The notes under the pieces: generated by a model | Database searches by the model: none | What the model saw: the letters and a program-made list of their open reading frames with translations, nothing else | What the model was told of the DNA's origin: nothing | From: Periplaneta americana | Lineage: Eukaryota > Arthropoda > Insecta > Blattodea > Blattidae | Assembly (NCBI RefSeq): GCF_040183065.1 | Contig: NC_091125.1 | Coordinates: 127,145,621-127,209,620 of the forward strand | Direction of reading: 5' to 3' | Length of the DNA: 64,000 nt | Part shown: piece by piece, positions 35,706 through 46,904 of the stretch | Layout of the letters: every line of letters starts with the position of its first letter | Position numbering within the stretch: the first letter of the stretch is position 1 | Position numbers and translations under genes: made by a program

Positions 35706-36893
35706 GTCGTAATTTTCATTGGTGTTGCGTCATCCACTTCACAGTTCTACCCACAGTCTAGTAATAGTCACGAAGCTTGAGTTGTTGAGGGTACTACGAA
35801 CAATAGACTGTACCGGTACTATTTCGCATTGTCTGCGATGAGGCGATAGTGGCGATCCTAGTGGTTGGCAACTATCTATGGATGCAACTCATATTTTTAT
35901 GAAGCACCTTTTCTCGTAGCTTTGGGGCTGTATTGTTTACTACAAATAAAAAAACAGCCACTGTAATTACAAAATATGGCTACTCCGAGATTTTCAATAT
36001 GGGAAATTTATGAAACAATAACTGTTCTATTACGTAGTACAAGATTTCAATGATCATCGCTAGGAGCACTGATTTACAGCATTGTTGCCATTACTTATCG
36101 AGTGCCCTACTAATTTAGAAAACTTTATTTATATTCCATTTTACTTCGTGTAGTTCTTTACGCACATCTTTTCAACACCTAAGTACTTATATTACATATC
36201 TCTACATTCATTGCAAGTAAAATATAACAAAATAAATATTTGGTACTGTTACAGTATTCCACGTATTCCCGTACTCAACATACCAGGAAGAAATCCTCTG
36301 TCTCACACTATAAGCAAAACAGGCAAAATACGTCGCACCTAGTAACATTTCCTTAGGAACTGGGTAGAAGAAAACATCATTCACATATTTACGGACTGCA
36401 GTTGCACATGCACTGGAATTACAAGAAACCGAATCATCGAAATTATAATGGAATTATTCAAGTTCACAGCTATGAGAAGTAATCAACATTTTTTTTTACG
36501 GAATATAAACACTATGTCCACTTGGTAATGTCCATTTATTGGTATTATGGAAACATGGACAGCGGATGAATGAAAGTATAGAAAGACGTTACGAATTTAT
36601 GCACCAATTCAATATGTCCATTATTTGAATTCCCACGAAATGAAGTAGTCCAAATAAACTGTCCATAATTCTTGAAGTCCATTTGATAACAAAATGTTTT
36701 ATAATACTAATGAATACACACAGGTACAATAATGCGTGAAGTAAAAATATATTTTCTTATAATGTCCCACTTATCTTGACCACTCAATATAACTTTGCAC
36801 GCAAGCACCAAATGAAAACTTCTTTCATACAAAAGATATACAACTAAAAGGAGGAAATAATACTGATGGAGAGGCAACCTTGTAGCGTAATTT
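35706..36893. other. No recognised gene
   Basis: AT-rich spacer between gene A and gene B; short frames only. Confidence 0.5.
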
Positions 36894-37540
36894 GAGGCGT
36901 TCAGAGTTAAAGTGGATCAAGTCCATGAGACTAGTTTTGAGATAATAGGACTTAAAGTTAACTTGCTCTAGTGGATTATCTAATTTCACTAGCAATAATT
37001 TTATTGCTGCATTCCAAAATTCTATATTTATAAAATATAAACAATTGTGATGTTAATTGATGCAACGCTTTGGTGACTTGATCCACTATGGCTCAGAACA
37101 TCGTTTATTTTTTTATTTTATTAGGTTATTTTACGACGCTTTATTAACATCTCAGGTTATTTAGCGTCTGAATGAGATGAAGGTGATTATGCTGGTGAAA
37201 TGGGTCCGAGGTCCAGCACCGAAAGTTACCCAGCATTTGCTCATATTGGGTTGAGGGAAAACCCCGGAAAAAACCTCAATCAGGTAACTTGCCCCGACCG
37301 GGAATCGAACCCGGGCCACCTGGTTTCGCGGCCAGATGCGCTGAGCGTTACTCCACAGGTGTGGACCCAGAACATCGTGAACAAATAATCTGAGCCAAAA
37401 GTGACTGGTGTCACCTACCGGCGAATGCTTGGAATTAAGACTTACTGCTGGAAAAGATTCAACTTCAGATAATCAAAAAATTGAATCAAACTCAATTTAT
37501 GAAAATTCGTGACTTGATCCACTTTAGCTATGAACGCCTC
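36894..37540. mobile_element. Inverted-repeat element split by a SINE
   Basis: GAGGCGTTCAGAGTTAAAGT with GGATCAAGTC (36894-36923) is mirrored by GACTTGATCCACTTTAGCTA with TGAACGCCTC (37511-37540). ATTT occurs on both outer sides and may be the target duplication. The SINE at 37105-37367 interrupts it; without it the element is about 370 bp. Confidence 0.8.
37105..37367 (-). mobile_element. tRNA-derived SINE, family A, inside a MITE
   Basis: Inverse copy flanked by an 11-bp duplication CAGAACATCGT (37094-37104 and 37368-37378). It interrupts the inverted-repeat element 36894-37540, so it is the younger of the two. Confidence 0.94.
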
Positions 37541-37877
37541 ATTTATTAATGAGATACGACTACTAACATTGTTTCTTTAAATGACACTATGTATTTATTA
37601 TTTCAATTAAGCTCGTCAATACCTTTCCAAAAATGTATCACAGTGGATCATTCTAATAAACAGAACGTTAATAAACGGAATGTTATTCGATGCCTTGACG
37701 GCATGGTTCCTGTGTATAGTACATAAAAAGAAAGTGGTTTGACTTTATGTTCGTGTAAACAATACGTAGTAGGCCTACATTGCAGATACCCAGGGTCGTG
37801 AAACCCATTCCACGTAGCTTTGGTTTACAGTAAACACATGCAACCAAATGTAGCACAGACCATTCACTCAGTCATCA

Positions 37878-38846
37878 GTGTACAGCGGAATAAAACCAAA
37901 GCTTGGTTTAATGGTATTAAATTGGGCTAACCGTCTATACTTATCCAGTTTATATTTGAATTTAAACATTAATATTACTGTAAAACCTCCCAAAATAGAC
38001 TTCAATATACACAGAAAACAAACAGCTACTACACATGCCATCGATAACAATTCCACCCATCCCACAACACACAAAGTCAGCAAATTTAGGTACCTTATTG
38101 ACCATTTACTTATGATACCCGTGAACAAGATTAACTACAAAAAAGAACTCAATTATATTCAAAACCTTGCAAAAGAAAATGGCTATGAAAAACACTTAAT
38201 TAATAAACTACTTAAAAACAGAAAAGCCATATTACTAAAGAAAAAACATACTACATTAGAACCAGAAAATGTAAAACCGAACAAAAAATGGCAAACCATG
38301 ACTTATTTCGGGAAAATTTTTAATCAAATCAATAATTTTTTCAAAAAACAAAATATCAACATAGCCTTCAAAACCAAAAATAAGCTTCATAACATAATCC
38401 CCAATAGAACCAATATTGATGAACCCCCCTTAAATAGTGGTATATACCAATTACAATGTAAAAACTGCACCAAAACATATATCGGTCAAACACGCCGTAA
38501 TTTCAAAATAAGATATAAAGAACACGTAACAGATTACAAATACAATAGAAACAAGTCGAAATATGCCCATCACTTGATAGAAGAAGGACACGAATTATGT
38601 AATATAAAAGATACACTAAAAGTTATAAAAGTCATTAATAGCCCCTTAATAGACATCGCAGAGCAATTTTATATCGCAAAGAATTTCAATGAAGGAAAAC
38701 AACTTTTAAACGAACAAATAGTTAATCCCAATAATCCACTATTCAATTTATTTAAATTAATCTCGGAAAATCGGACATCATCCCATAATATTACATCACA
38801 TCTCCCTACCCCCGCATCATTTCCGGTTCCGCCAGATGTTCATTAA
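37878..38846 (+). CDS. Penelope-like element ORF: RT thumb/linker and GIY-YIG endonuclease
   Basis: An uninterrupted 322-codon frame. The N-terminal 150 residues are basic and match the post-RT thumb/linker of Penelope-like retroelements (NKINYKKELNYIQNLAKENG). Around residues 190-260 lies a GIY-YIG nuclease: GIYQLQCKNC, TYIGQTRRNFKIRYKEHVTD, HHLIEEGHEL, and a late Glu in IDIAEQFYIAKNF. It would nick target DNA for target-primed reverse transcription. The reverse transcriptase itself is missing, so this is a 5'-truncated copy, but the absence of stops over 969 bp suggests it is recent. Inverted repeats flank it (37916-37972 and 39510-39566). Confidence 0.85.
   Translation: MYSGIKPKLGLMVLNWANRLYLSSLYLNLNINITVKPPKIDFNIHRKQTATTHAIDNNSTHPTTHKVSKFRYLIDHLLMIPVNKINYKKELNYIQNLAKENGYEKHLINKLLKNRKAILLKKKHTTLEPENVKPNKKWQTMTYFGKIFNQINNFFKKQNINIAFKTKNKLHNIIPNRTNIDEPPLNSGIYQLQCKNCTKTYIGQTRRNFKIRYKEHVTDYKYNRNKSKYAHHLIEEGHELCNIKDTLKVIKVINSPLIDIAEQFYIAKNFNEGKQLLNEQIVNPNNPLFNLFKLISENRTSSHNITSHLPTPASFPVPPDVH
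37916..37972 (+). repeat. Inverted repeat, left arm, flanking the Penelope-like copy
   Basis: GGGCTAACCGTCTATACTTA and following bases recur in inverse orientation at 39510-39566 with about two mismatches over 57 bp. Penelope-like elements often carry inverted or partial terminal repeats, which fits. This arm overlaps the start of the open frame. Confidence 0.85.
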
Positions 38847-39488
38847 AAATAAGAACTATTGTGAGCACCGAACGATTCTCAGTAACAGCCTGACCAACGT
38901 CGAGCACACAACACGTCCAACCAATGTAAGTAAGTTAATAATTTCAATCAATGAATTTAACTATTGTATATCCATATACGTAACAACAACATTTATGTTC
39001 GCAGTGTAAAAGGCTTAACTGAAAATCGTATGGTGACAATGCTGAACTTGTAACATCCAACTTTGGAAAAAACCCAAGAGAACAATAACAAGTATCAATG
39101 AAACTGATATTACGCAACATTTCATCGTGGTACAGTGCTTCGACTTGTGTAAGTGAAACAACATCAATCCTTGGTATGTTAATATATAACAAACAGAATT
39201 TTAACATTTTAATACGTGCAATACAGTGCAACCCAAAAACATTTTAACAAATATAGGAACTATATGTGATAACAACTTCAAGATAACCATAATGTTACAT
39301 AAAACAAGGGACTTTTATTGTAGATATAGTAAATTAGTATAGATTTTAATCATCAGTAACAAGTAAGTGTTTTAATTTATATATTATTTTGTAAATGATA
39401 TGTCATCAAAGGTACATACCATATATTTCACACACATAATGTGTATCTATTTGATCATGCAATAAGGAAATTCCATACATTTTAAAAT

Positions 39489-39566
39489 GGCACATAAGTG
39501 CCGAAAACGTTAATGTTTAAATTCAAATATAAACTAGATAAGTATAGACGGTTAGCCCAATTTAAT
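39489..39566 (-). repeat. Inverted repeat, right arm, with adjacent hairpin
   Basis: The arm 39510-39566 is the inverse of 37916-37972. Next to it, GGCAC-ATAA-GTGCC (39489-39502) forms a perfect 5-bp hairpin followed by GAAAACG. This resembles stem II plus the GAAA of hammerhead ribozymes known in Penelope-like termini, but the preceding CTGANGA is not present. Confidence 0.65.
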
Positions 39567-39628
39567 ATTATTATATTACAACTTGCTTATAGGAGAATCA
39601 TACAAAATGCAAATAAAATAAATAAAAT

Positions 39629-39930
39629 AATCTTTACGTAGATCCTTCGCCCAACAGTACATATATAAGTTACTGTCGAATCCCGGCCACCAAGTCACTA
39701 AATTGAGTGCGCTGATTTTATGATAGTTGACTTAATATATGTCAACATATATGTCGAACATGGAGTAAAGCCACAAAGGGAAAAACACTAGAGAAGGGGA
39801 ATTCGATCCGGTGTTGGGGATTGAACTAGCGCGTAGCTCAGTGGTTAGAGCGCTTGGTACGTAAAACCAACAACCCGGGTTCGACCCCTGGCGTAGGAGC
39901 AAATTTTTCTCCTCTAATAACCATTGTTAC
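39629..39930 (+). repeat. tRNA-bearing repeat, tandem copy 1
   Basis: Shares with the copy at 39978 the blocks CTTCGCCCAACA, GGCCACCAAGTCACT, AAGCCACAAAGGGAAAAA and a tRNA-like module (TAGCTCAGTGGTTAGAGCGC, anticodon stem TTGGT/ACCAA, T arm CCGGG/CCTGG) ending GGAGCAAATTTTTCTCCTCT. The acceptor stem is poorly paired, so it is not a functional tRNA. Confidence 0.8.
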
Positions 39931-39977
39931 CATGACAGATAATTTCTGTAGGACTAAAAACTTAAAAAAAAAATAAT

Positions 39978-40079
39978 CTTTATGTAGATTCTTCGCCCAA
40001 CAATGCATATAGATATACTGTGGAATCCTGGCCACCAAGTCACTCAATTGAATGCGCTCATTGTTTACTTAATTTATGT

Positions 40080-40122
<43 letters not shown>

Positions 40123-40290
40123 ACATGAATTAAGGCCACAAAGGGAAAAAGACTAGAGGAAGGGAATTTGATCCGTTTCTCGGGATTGAACTTGGGCGTA
40201 GCTGAGTGGTTAGAGCGCTTGGTAAGTAAAACCAAGAAGTCGGTTTCGATCCCCATCGCAGGAGCAAATTTTTCTCCTCTAATAACCAAA
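39978..40290 (+). repeat. tRNA-bearing repeat, tandem copy 2, with (AT)n expansion
   Basis: Direct repeat of 39629-39930 with the same block order, including TAGCTGAGTGGTTAGAGCGC and GGAGCAAATTTTTCTCCTCT. The ATATATGTC region of copy 1 is expanded here to a pure AT tract at about 40084-40119. Confidence 0.8.
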
Positions 40291-40551
40291 ATAAAGAGTA
40301 TTTTTGCATCGAAACCAAAGAGTACTTTTCTTATTGGTCACTACAATGAACTCTACTGTAACATTTCTGGAACAAGAAAAATTAACTATAACCAATGTCT
40401 TATAAGTACATTCCGTTTTACTATAGAATTAGATAACAAAAAATATTTGCATTCTGGTATAATATAAATGATATAACTGTATAGACTGAAGGGTCAACAG
40501 AGTACATTAATAGTAATTTATAGTATAGGAGTGTAAAGTTATATTTTATCC

Positions 40552-41300
40552 GTGAGTGGAAAGTTTAGGCCCCTAGGCGAAGCCGAGGTTGATAATTTCC
40601 ACGAGCATATAAAATCGAGCAGAAACGTATATTCTATTATCCATGTGCTAAAAAGGATAAATGTTCATCTTCCTTCTTGCTTAAAAAATTCCCTTGTGCA
40701 GACGCTTATATTTCCCTATTTTGACTATGCTGACATTTTACTTACTGACCTTTCCAGCGACAACAAAACGAAATTCAACGTGCTCATAATTTGTGTGTAC
40801 GTTTTGTAAGCAATGTTCGTAAATATGATCATATTACCCCATTCCTGAAAGCAATAAATTGGCTTAAACTAGATAAGAAAAGAAATTTATATTCACTTCT
40901 CTTTCTCTTCGAAATCTTGAACTCTTGTATTCCTTCGTACCTGTCGTCTCGCTTCACTTACCTTTCTTCCCACCTTAATCTGAACATACGCTATTGTCAT
41001 GAAACAATACTAACAATACCATCCCATCGCACTTCCTCATACTCATCCTCTTTCACGACAGCCCTGCCAAGACTCTGGAATTCGCTACCTGCTAGCAGCA
41101 GGGACTGTCGAAATTGAATTCAAACGCAAACTTACTAGGCACTTGGCATAATTGAGACTCGTTCAGACATGGTTTCTTGTAAATAGTTCTCTTAATCTAT
41201 CACAAATATTTCAATATTCTGGTAATTTCATCACGATAGAATTTTGTTATTCTAGGTTTAATTTATAATTCATTAAATACAAAAAATGTTCTTTGTTCTT
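40552..41300 (+). mobile_element. LINE fragment, RT C-terminal domain
   Basis: Plus strand frames encode FHEHIKSSRNVYSIIHVLKR, LVQTLIFPYFDYADILLTD, VRFVSNVRKYDHITPFLKAI, NWLKLDKKRNLYSLLFLFEI and IPSHRTSSYSSSFTTALPRL, WNSLPASSRDC: the region after the catalytic palm of Jockey/CR1-type reverse transcriptases. Frame changes near 40790 and 41100. Confidence 0.82.
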
Positions 41301-41369
41301 AACTTCTATGATAAATAGTCTAGCTTTCATTAATCAGGTAATCTTTTCGTACTTTTATCTTTATTGTAA

Positions 41370-41620
41370 TTGAAGAGTCCACTGCAAGAATGATGGATGT
41401 CATTTGGGATACATTTTGCAGGAGAAGCAATTGAAAGTTTGAAATGCTTAGCGCTCAAAGCTTAACTGTGATTTTCCGATCATTACTGGACAATGACTAT
41501 CAGTGTTAATGCCACATAACTCTCTATGTACATTCTATATGTCTTAAGCTATGCATTGACACTCTTCGTTCATTTTCGACAAGAAAGTGACATCCATCAT
41601 TCTTGCAGTGGACTCTTCAA
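41370..41620. mobile_element. MITE, 251 bp, 6-bp TTGTAA duplication
   Basis: TTGAAGAGTCCACTGCAAGA at the left and the inverse at the right (TTGCAGTGGACTCTTCAA), with arms of about 33 bp. TTGTAA occurs on both sides (41364-41369 and 41621-41626). Related to the MITE in the LINE at 16877. Superfamily not determined. Confidence 0.85.
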
Positions 41621-41786
41621 TTGTAAATTTAATATTAATCGTAATTTTATTCTTATTTACTCTCAGGATAGAAATGTCACATACAAAGAAATACACTTAA
41701 CATGATATCACTTCTTGTTGTTTATTCAATTAGAATAAATACAATAACAGAAAATTCTATCATTAAGAAAATGATAGAACATACAC

Positions 41787-42045
41787 GCCACCGGCGTGGC
41801 TCGGTCGAATAGGCGCCTGCCTGCCGGTCTGAAGTTGCGTTCGGGCGCGGGTTCGATCCCCGCTTGGGCTGATTACCTGGTTTGGTTTTTTCCGAGGTTT
41901 TCCCGAACCGTAATGTGAATGCAAGGTAATCTATGGCGAATCCTCTGCCTCATCTCGCCAAATATCATCCCGCTATCACTAATCTCATCGACGCTAAATA
42001 ACCTAGTAGTTGATACAGCGTCGTTAAATAACCAACTAAATTAAA
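41787..42045 (+). mobile_element. tRNA-derived SINE, family B
   Basis: Head GCGTGGCTCGGTCGAATAGG with B box GGGTTCGATCCCCGC; body GGTTTTCCCGAACCGTAATG; end ACAGCGTCGTTAAATAACC. Flanked by a 9-bp duplication AACATACAC (41778-41786 and 42046-42054). It lies at the 3' end of the TFIIE-beta retrocopy. Confidence 0.9.
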
Positions 42046-42186
42046 AACATACACACTTTCGTCATAATTTCAGTCGCAGACAATGCGCACGCATTGTCTA
42101 CCGGTCTTCGTGTTCAGTCAACAGCATCAGTCTCCTCTACCAACGTCACAATAAATAATCAATCCCACTCTCACTTCTCCGATCTT

Positions 42187-42572
42187 CACTTGTCAGCGTA
42201 CGTTTCCAGGGTGTCAGCCAAGTGCTCGTTTTCTCGCGGCTTCTTTAGCTACTTCTTGCGCTGGTTCGGTTCCTTAGGCCTACACTTGTGGGTATCGGTA
42301 TCTTGGGTCCATGATCTTGCATGGAGCGGATTCCCTGTTTCTCCAGATAGTCCTCTATCTTCAGGTTATCCGTGCTCTCAACTTCCACAGAACGCCAGAG
42401 TTTCTGGAACTCATCGTACACAGGCAGGGCTGCTGTCTTGTTTTTGTAGAACACAATCTTCTTCTTGTCAATCGGTCGCGAGATGTATAATGATATCATT
42501 CTGCAAAGCCTTGAGGGTTTTATCACAATGTAGCAATGTAACGTCTTCCAACAGAATTCCTTCAGAACTATT
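42187..42572 (-). pseudogene. GTF2E2: Processed pseudogene of TFIIE beta subunit (GTF2E2), 3' part
   Basis: On the minus strand the sequence encodes the C-terminal third of the beta subunit of general transcription factor IIE, which works with TFIIH at the RNA polymerase II promoter. Visible pieces are EGILLEDV, LKALQNDII, SRPIDKKKIVFYKNK, EFQKLWRSVEVES, KIEDYLEKQGIRSMQDHGPK and, in another frame, ENEHLADTLETYADK followed by a stop. These match the conserved order of the animal protein. The reading frame shifts at least twice (around 42505 and 42245) and there are no introns, so this is a 5'-truncated retrocopy rather than a working gene. A SINE (41787-42045) abuts its 3' side and a LINE 3' end its 5' side. 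Confidence 0.85.
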
Positions 42573-42584
42573 CAAGTAGTATTA

Positions 42585-42790
42585 GTAGTAGTATTTATTT
42601 ATTTAACCTGGTAGAGATAAGGCCGTCAGGCCTTCTCTGCCCCTCTACCAGGAGATTCCAACTACAATATCAACAATAAAATTACAATTAGTATTAAATT
42701 TACAATTACAATTACAAATAATATTACAGTTAGTATTAAATTTACAATTACAATAAAATCAAAATAAAAAAAATAAAATCAAGTCGTGCT
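42585..42790 (-). mobile_element. LINE 3' end with hairpin and AT-rich repeats
   Basis: TATTTATTTAACCTGGTAGA followed by GATAAGGCCGTCAGGCC and CCCTCTACCAGGAG forms a long hairpin next to a (TATT) tail, then degenerate ACAATTAC repeats. The order matches the minus-strand 3' ends at 15600 and 55833. No coding sequence. Confidence 0.6.
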
Positions 42791-43255
42791 GCTTCAACAA
42801 ACGCTGTAGTTCCGGTATTAGGCCAATATTTGGAATTTCAAAAATAAAATATTTCCTCCAAAGCCAATGTTTGAGGAAATGTCGACCTTGGCGGCTAAAA
42901 GCACCTCGTGTGTAAGGGCCCTAATAGTGAATCTACAATTAGGCAGTGGGGAAGAGAAGAGAAACAAGGTCAAGAAGTCACGTTGTCTACAGAGTATGAC
43001 AAAAAAAACAGCACGACACATCCACAAGAACATAACGTGTGATTTTTACAAACTCTTTCGCAATAGTTTCATTACCATCATATCCCCTACATGACATGTC
43101 TTCTCCACTGAGCATGTAATTCAACATTGTCTCTTCTTTATCAACTTCGAGCGACGATACTGTTAAGCGGCTTTTGACTCAACCTGTTAAGCTAAAGTAC
43201 TCCTGTCCTTGTCTTAAAGATTTCTGCACGAATATGGCGTAGTTAATTTGTACTG

Positions 43256-43263
43256 TATAAAAG
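43256..43263 (+). promoter_or_regulatory. TATA box of secreted-protein gene B
   Basis: TATAAAAG lies 69 bases upstream of the ATG at 43325. Transcription would be expected about 30 bases downstream, near the pyrimidine-flanked GTCACTTC at about 43286, leaving a leader of about 40 nt. A TATA box is also present upstream of gene A. Confidence 0.65.
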
Positions 43264-43324
43264 GAAGAAGTGTGCAGCAGTTGGAGTCACTTCAAGATTT
43301 TACCTTCTCAGAGGTGTTTTAGAA

Positions 43325-43450
43325 ATGGTGAAACAAAGAGCGCTGTTGGCAGTGATGCTGACAATTTACGTTATTGTCTGTGCATACGCAGATGTTGGTA
43401 TACATATTTCAACTGAAGACGACCATATTCCATCTAAACTTCATCCTAAG
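43325..43450 (+). CDS. Small secreted acidic protein, gene B, exon 1 (signal peptide)
   Basis: First coding exon of the tandem paralogue, 42 codons, phase 0, with a strong donor (AAG|GTAAGT). It encodes a signal peptide, MVKQRALLAVMLTIYVIVCA and following, with cleavage likely after Ala22. Residues 7-15 are identical to gene A. The mature start is DVGIHISTEDDHIPSKLHPK. The whole protein is 84 residues if the TAA after exon 3 is used, with a single cysteine (Cys48). Downstream intron 1 is 11.4 kb and carries two hAT elements, a Transib relic, a 140-bp satellite and a SINE, so gene B looks intact but diluted by insertions. Function unknown; I infer a secreted peptide or small protein. Confidence 0.8.
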
Positions 43451-44878
43451 GTAAGTACTAGACATGAACAAAACTAACTGCTGCTCTCGCTCGCTGTATC
43501 CGTTGCACTTGTCTTTCGAATCTCGTCTCGTAACTCTCGTGTGCTTTGAGTCTCGCTCATAATTCTCGAAATAGCATTTGGTCGGCGTGGAAAGATTTCG
43601 TAACTTTGAATAGCATACATCACTGAAATAAATAACATTATAAATGTTTAATTGAGACAAAAAGACAAAACAGAACAGTATAGTAATTATCAAAATGTTC
43701 GGTTCTATTATATGATATTAACTATAGTTATATAAATCGAAAAAAAAAAATTCTCAAATAAATTTTCATTTCTAAGAAACATAAAACATAACGTTAAATA
43801 AAGCGTTAATATATATATATATTTTTTTTTTGCTTGAGATTGTACACTTGATCTCAAACATACGAAAAGAAAATTCCCAGTCTTTTAATAAGGGTTTAGT
43901 AATTAAATAAAGATTGGGGAACGAATTACTATACACTGAAAGGTAGGGACGATGTTTAAAATAGGGTACTTGAATGTTTATACGTATATAACAGTTATCA
44001 AAACAGATAAAAGTTTAGTCTAGTATAAACAACTGCGAAGGTTCAAGGCTGCTTGACGTTCCAGAGTTGATCATTTCCGAATTCCCGAAGTCTTGAAACA
44101 CTCAGAAGTAGTCTTTACCTCAACGACGCGACGTATATAACATTGTCGTGCGGGTTTTCGACTTTGCGGGCGCTGTTTGTCTTGCTTTCTCGATCTTTGT
44201 TCAACTAGAGTAAGTACGTTTCTGTAGTACAATTTATGAGGTGCTTATAACTAGAGAGTCCGGATTTATATACACTATAAAGTAATGTTGCTACTTCGTA
44301 TATACGCCCCCATACACGTCTGATATAAGATATTTCTGAATACTTAGCTGTGGTATTGGAAACAATGTATATTATGTCCAATCACAGAAGCCTTTAAAAA
44401 GACAAGACAAATTTAGCTACAGTGTATCTTGATAACTACTGTAACGATAACTTGCACACGTAATGGCCTACATAGGCGACTCCTTGCCTCATTCAGGTAT
44501 TATTAATTTGTTAGATCAAGACTGGAAGATTTAAACTACGTGACGTTGTAAACCACGCTTTCTCAACCGTTTTGTTACCCAAACAGAGTTGATGTCAATT
44601 TTAGCTCATAGTGCATATAAATCCGAGCTCTACTTATAATAATTAAACTCTGCCTATTTAACTACGTCTATAGGGACAACTATTGAGTAAAGGAGTACCA
44701 AATTCGCTATACAGGGTGGAAGTGACATAACTGTACAGATCAGGTCTGGGTGTTATTAACTCAATTGAGGTATTGCTGACTACCCGTCAATTCCTCACTC
44801 CATCTTCCCCGCCAGAGACAATTATGTATCGAATTGTTATGAGTAGATCTGAAGGAAAAGTTTGCTTTGTGACTGATT
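43451..44878 (+). other. Intron 1 of gene B, proximal part, no other feature
   Basis: Intronic sequence after the exon 1 donor; contains short T and TA runs and no recognised element before the hAT at 44887. Confidence 0.5.
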
Positions 44879-44886
44879 GTATAAGG

Positions 44887-45866
44887 CAGAGATGGGCATC
44901 ATGCCTCACTTGAGAATTTGTGCCTCACTGACCATCACAGACCTTATCGCTCTGAGTAACATCATCTTCACAGTCCCCGTTCCTCCCTCACGTAACTCCT
45001 AGGCGTGGACAGGTTCTATATCAGTTTCATGAGCAATATCAGTGGTGGCATAATAGCATTACCAAAGCAGTGTGTACGCGTTAGAAAACGATTATTTCAT
45101 GAGAAATGGGAGGAGTTTTTTTTTTTTTTTGCTGTTTAGAAGGGGAGAACATATAATGTATGTTATGCTCGAAAATCCTATTAGGCATTAATACATTTAA
45201 TATAGCCTACAACGACATTACTCCTTATGTCATAAAGAACATGCTGAATTAGAAGGTAACACAAATTAAATGTTATTTTTCGTACTATTCCGAAGAAAAT
45301 TTATGATCTTAACATTTGCATAGTATACTAAATACGACATTATACCTTAAACACGCTGCATTAAAAGGTAGACTACGAGGAATTAAATGTTGTTTGTACG
45401 TATTATTTCCAAAAGAAATTTATAAAAAAAATATCAAATGTGCGTAGAAAACGAAATATGATTTTCTGAAATTATTTGAGGTCGAGAATGTGCAAATCTA
45501 TTAAGTAATCTTGAGAAACGCCAGAATATTCAAGAAAATAAACATAGACAACGTGATGGAATATTATTGGCTTGTTACGCAATTTCTCGCCTGTGATTTA
45601 AATCAATTCAGCTACGGATAATCAGTAAAGAGGTTTATGATTAAAGCTGCCGAGTTAATTTGCCAAATTGAATAAAAGTTTTCGAGTCTCTCACGTTAAC
45701 CAAGCGCTTTCCTAATAATTCACCACTGACCGCCTTAGCAATTACGATAAGGTGACGCAGGTCACAGCAGTTTATATTTCCCATCCTACTCTGCAGTCTC
45801 CTCTTCTAGTAAACAAACTATTTCAAATCGAGTGCCTCACGTAACCGAAAATTGTGCCCATGTATG
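44887..45866. mobile_element. Non-autonomous hAT element, second family
   Basis: The ends CAGAGATGGGCATCATGCC and TTGTGCCCATGTATG are imperfect inverted repeats. They are flanked by GTATAAGG (44879-44886) and ATATAAGG (45867-45874), an 8-bp duplication with one mismatch. No transposase frame in 980 bp. It lies in intron 1 of gene B. Confidence 0.75.
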
Positions 45867-46904
45867 ATATAAGGCATGCATCCTAGCTTTCGGTTCTGGC
45901 TGGTCGCTTAAAATCCACCACTGAAGCTGAGTGCCTGACTGTGTGCATATTTATAAAGCGGAGTAAGGGAAAAGAACATGGATGGGAGTATCTCTTTTTC
46001 TTTTTCCTTCCCCTTTAAGCCCAGAACTGGTACAGTTGAAGTAGGCAATAGAATACATTAAAATAAATGAAAAATCTATTATGCGTTTTTTAATTAAAAG
46101 CATAATTAATTATAAAATTAGGTTGAACGTCTGCTTAGCTTGGCAACAGCGCATCGCCGAGCAGCATCCGTCCCTTTGCCACTGTACGTTATTACGACGC
46201 TACCGGAATGCAACTGATAGCTTCGTTATCGCTCAGCGACTGATAGGATAAGAAGCTCTCACATATAAACTACGCGACCGCTACAAAGATGTTTGGAAGA
46301 TGTCTTCTGATTATGATGTCATCATTGCTTATTAGTATCTCAGAAGGAAGAAAGGGCGGAGCTATTGGATGAAGCCGTATCTTAGGAACATCATCAATAG
46401 AGCCGCTTTTGTTTGCGCCCAAGAACTGAAAAATGACGAAAAAAAAGTTTATTTTATCGAATGTCTAGTATTTTATTGTAAAAGTAATTATTCAGAATAC
46501 ATAATGTTATTTATCTACATCCGTGACGTGAAAGCGGTTTTCAAGATTCCTATATTTTAAGAAGCATAATCGAAATAGAATATTTTACCACAGTCTGCAA
46601 ATTCCTTTTAAGTTAACATCACTTACAAATAACACGGACAAATTAAATTAAATGTAATTTTAGAACTCGTCTACATTTTTTTTAATCCAACAAACAAATT
46701 ATATACTGTAATTAATATTTGATTAGATTATGTTCAATATATAATTTTATTTTATTAGCTACAGTATGTAACATTTTGGATTTAGATTTCATCTTTTACA
46801 TTATGTAGTATATGAGTATGATATTGAAAACTTCCAAAATGTCACACTTCCAACCCTTAACTTAATATTTAGGTCTCTGTATTCTGTATGTTATAATTTA
46901 ATTT

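Noticed and set aside
37868-38128. 86-codon minus-strand hydrophobic frame
   Set aside because: Shadow of the Penelope GIY-YIG frame.
42094-42579. 161-codon plus-strand frame
   Set aside because: Shadow of the minus-strand TFIIE-beta retrocopy, which has clear homology.
46289-46372. 27-codon frame with a good signal-peptide profile and an upstream TATA-like ATATAAAC
   Set aside because: It stops after 27 codons, the TATA-like motif is too close to the ATG, no donor follows, and it does not match genes A or B.
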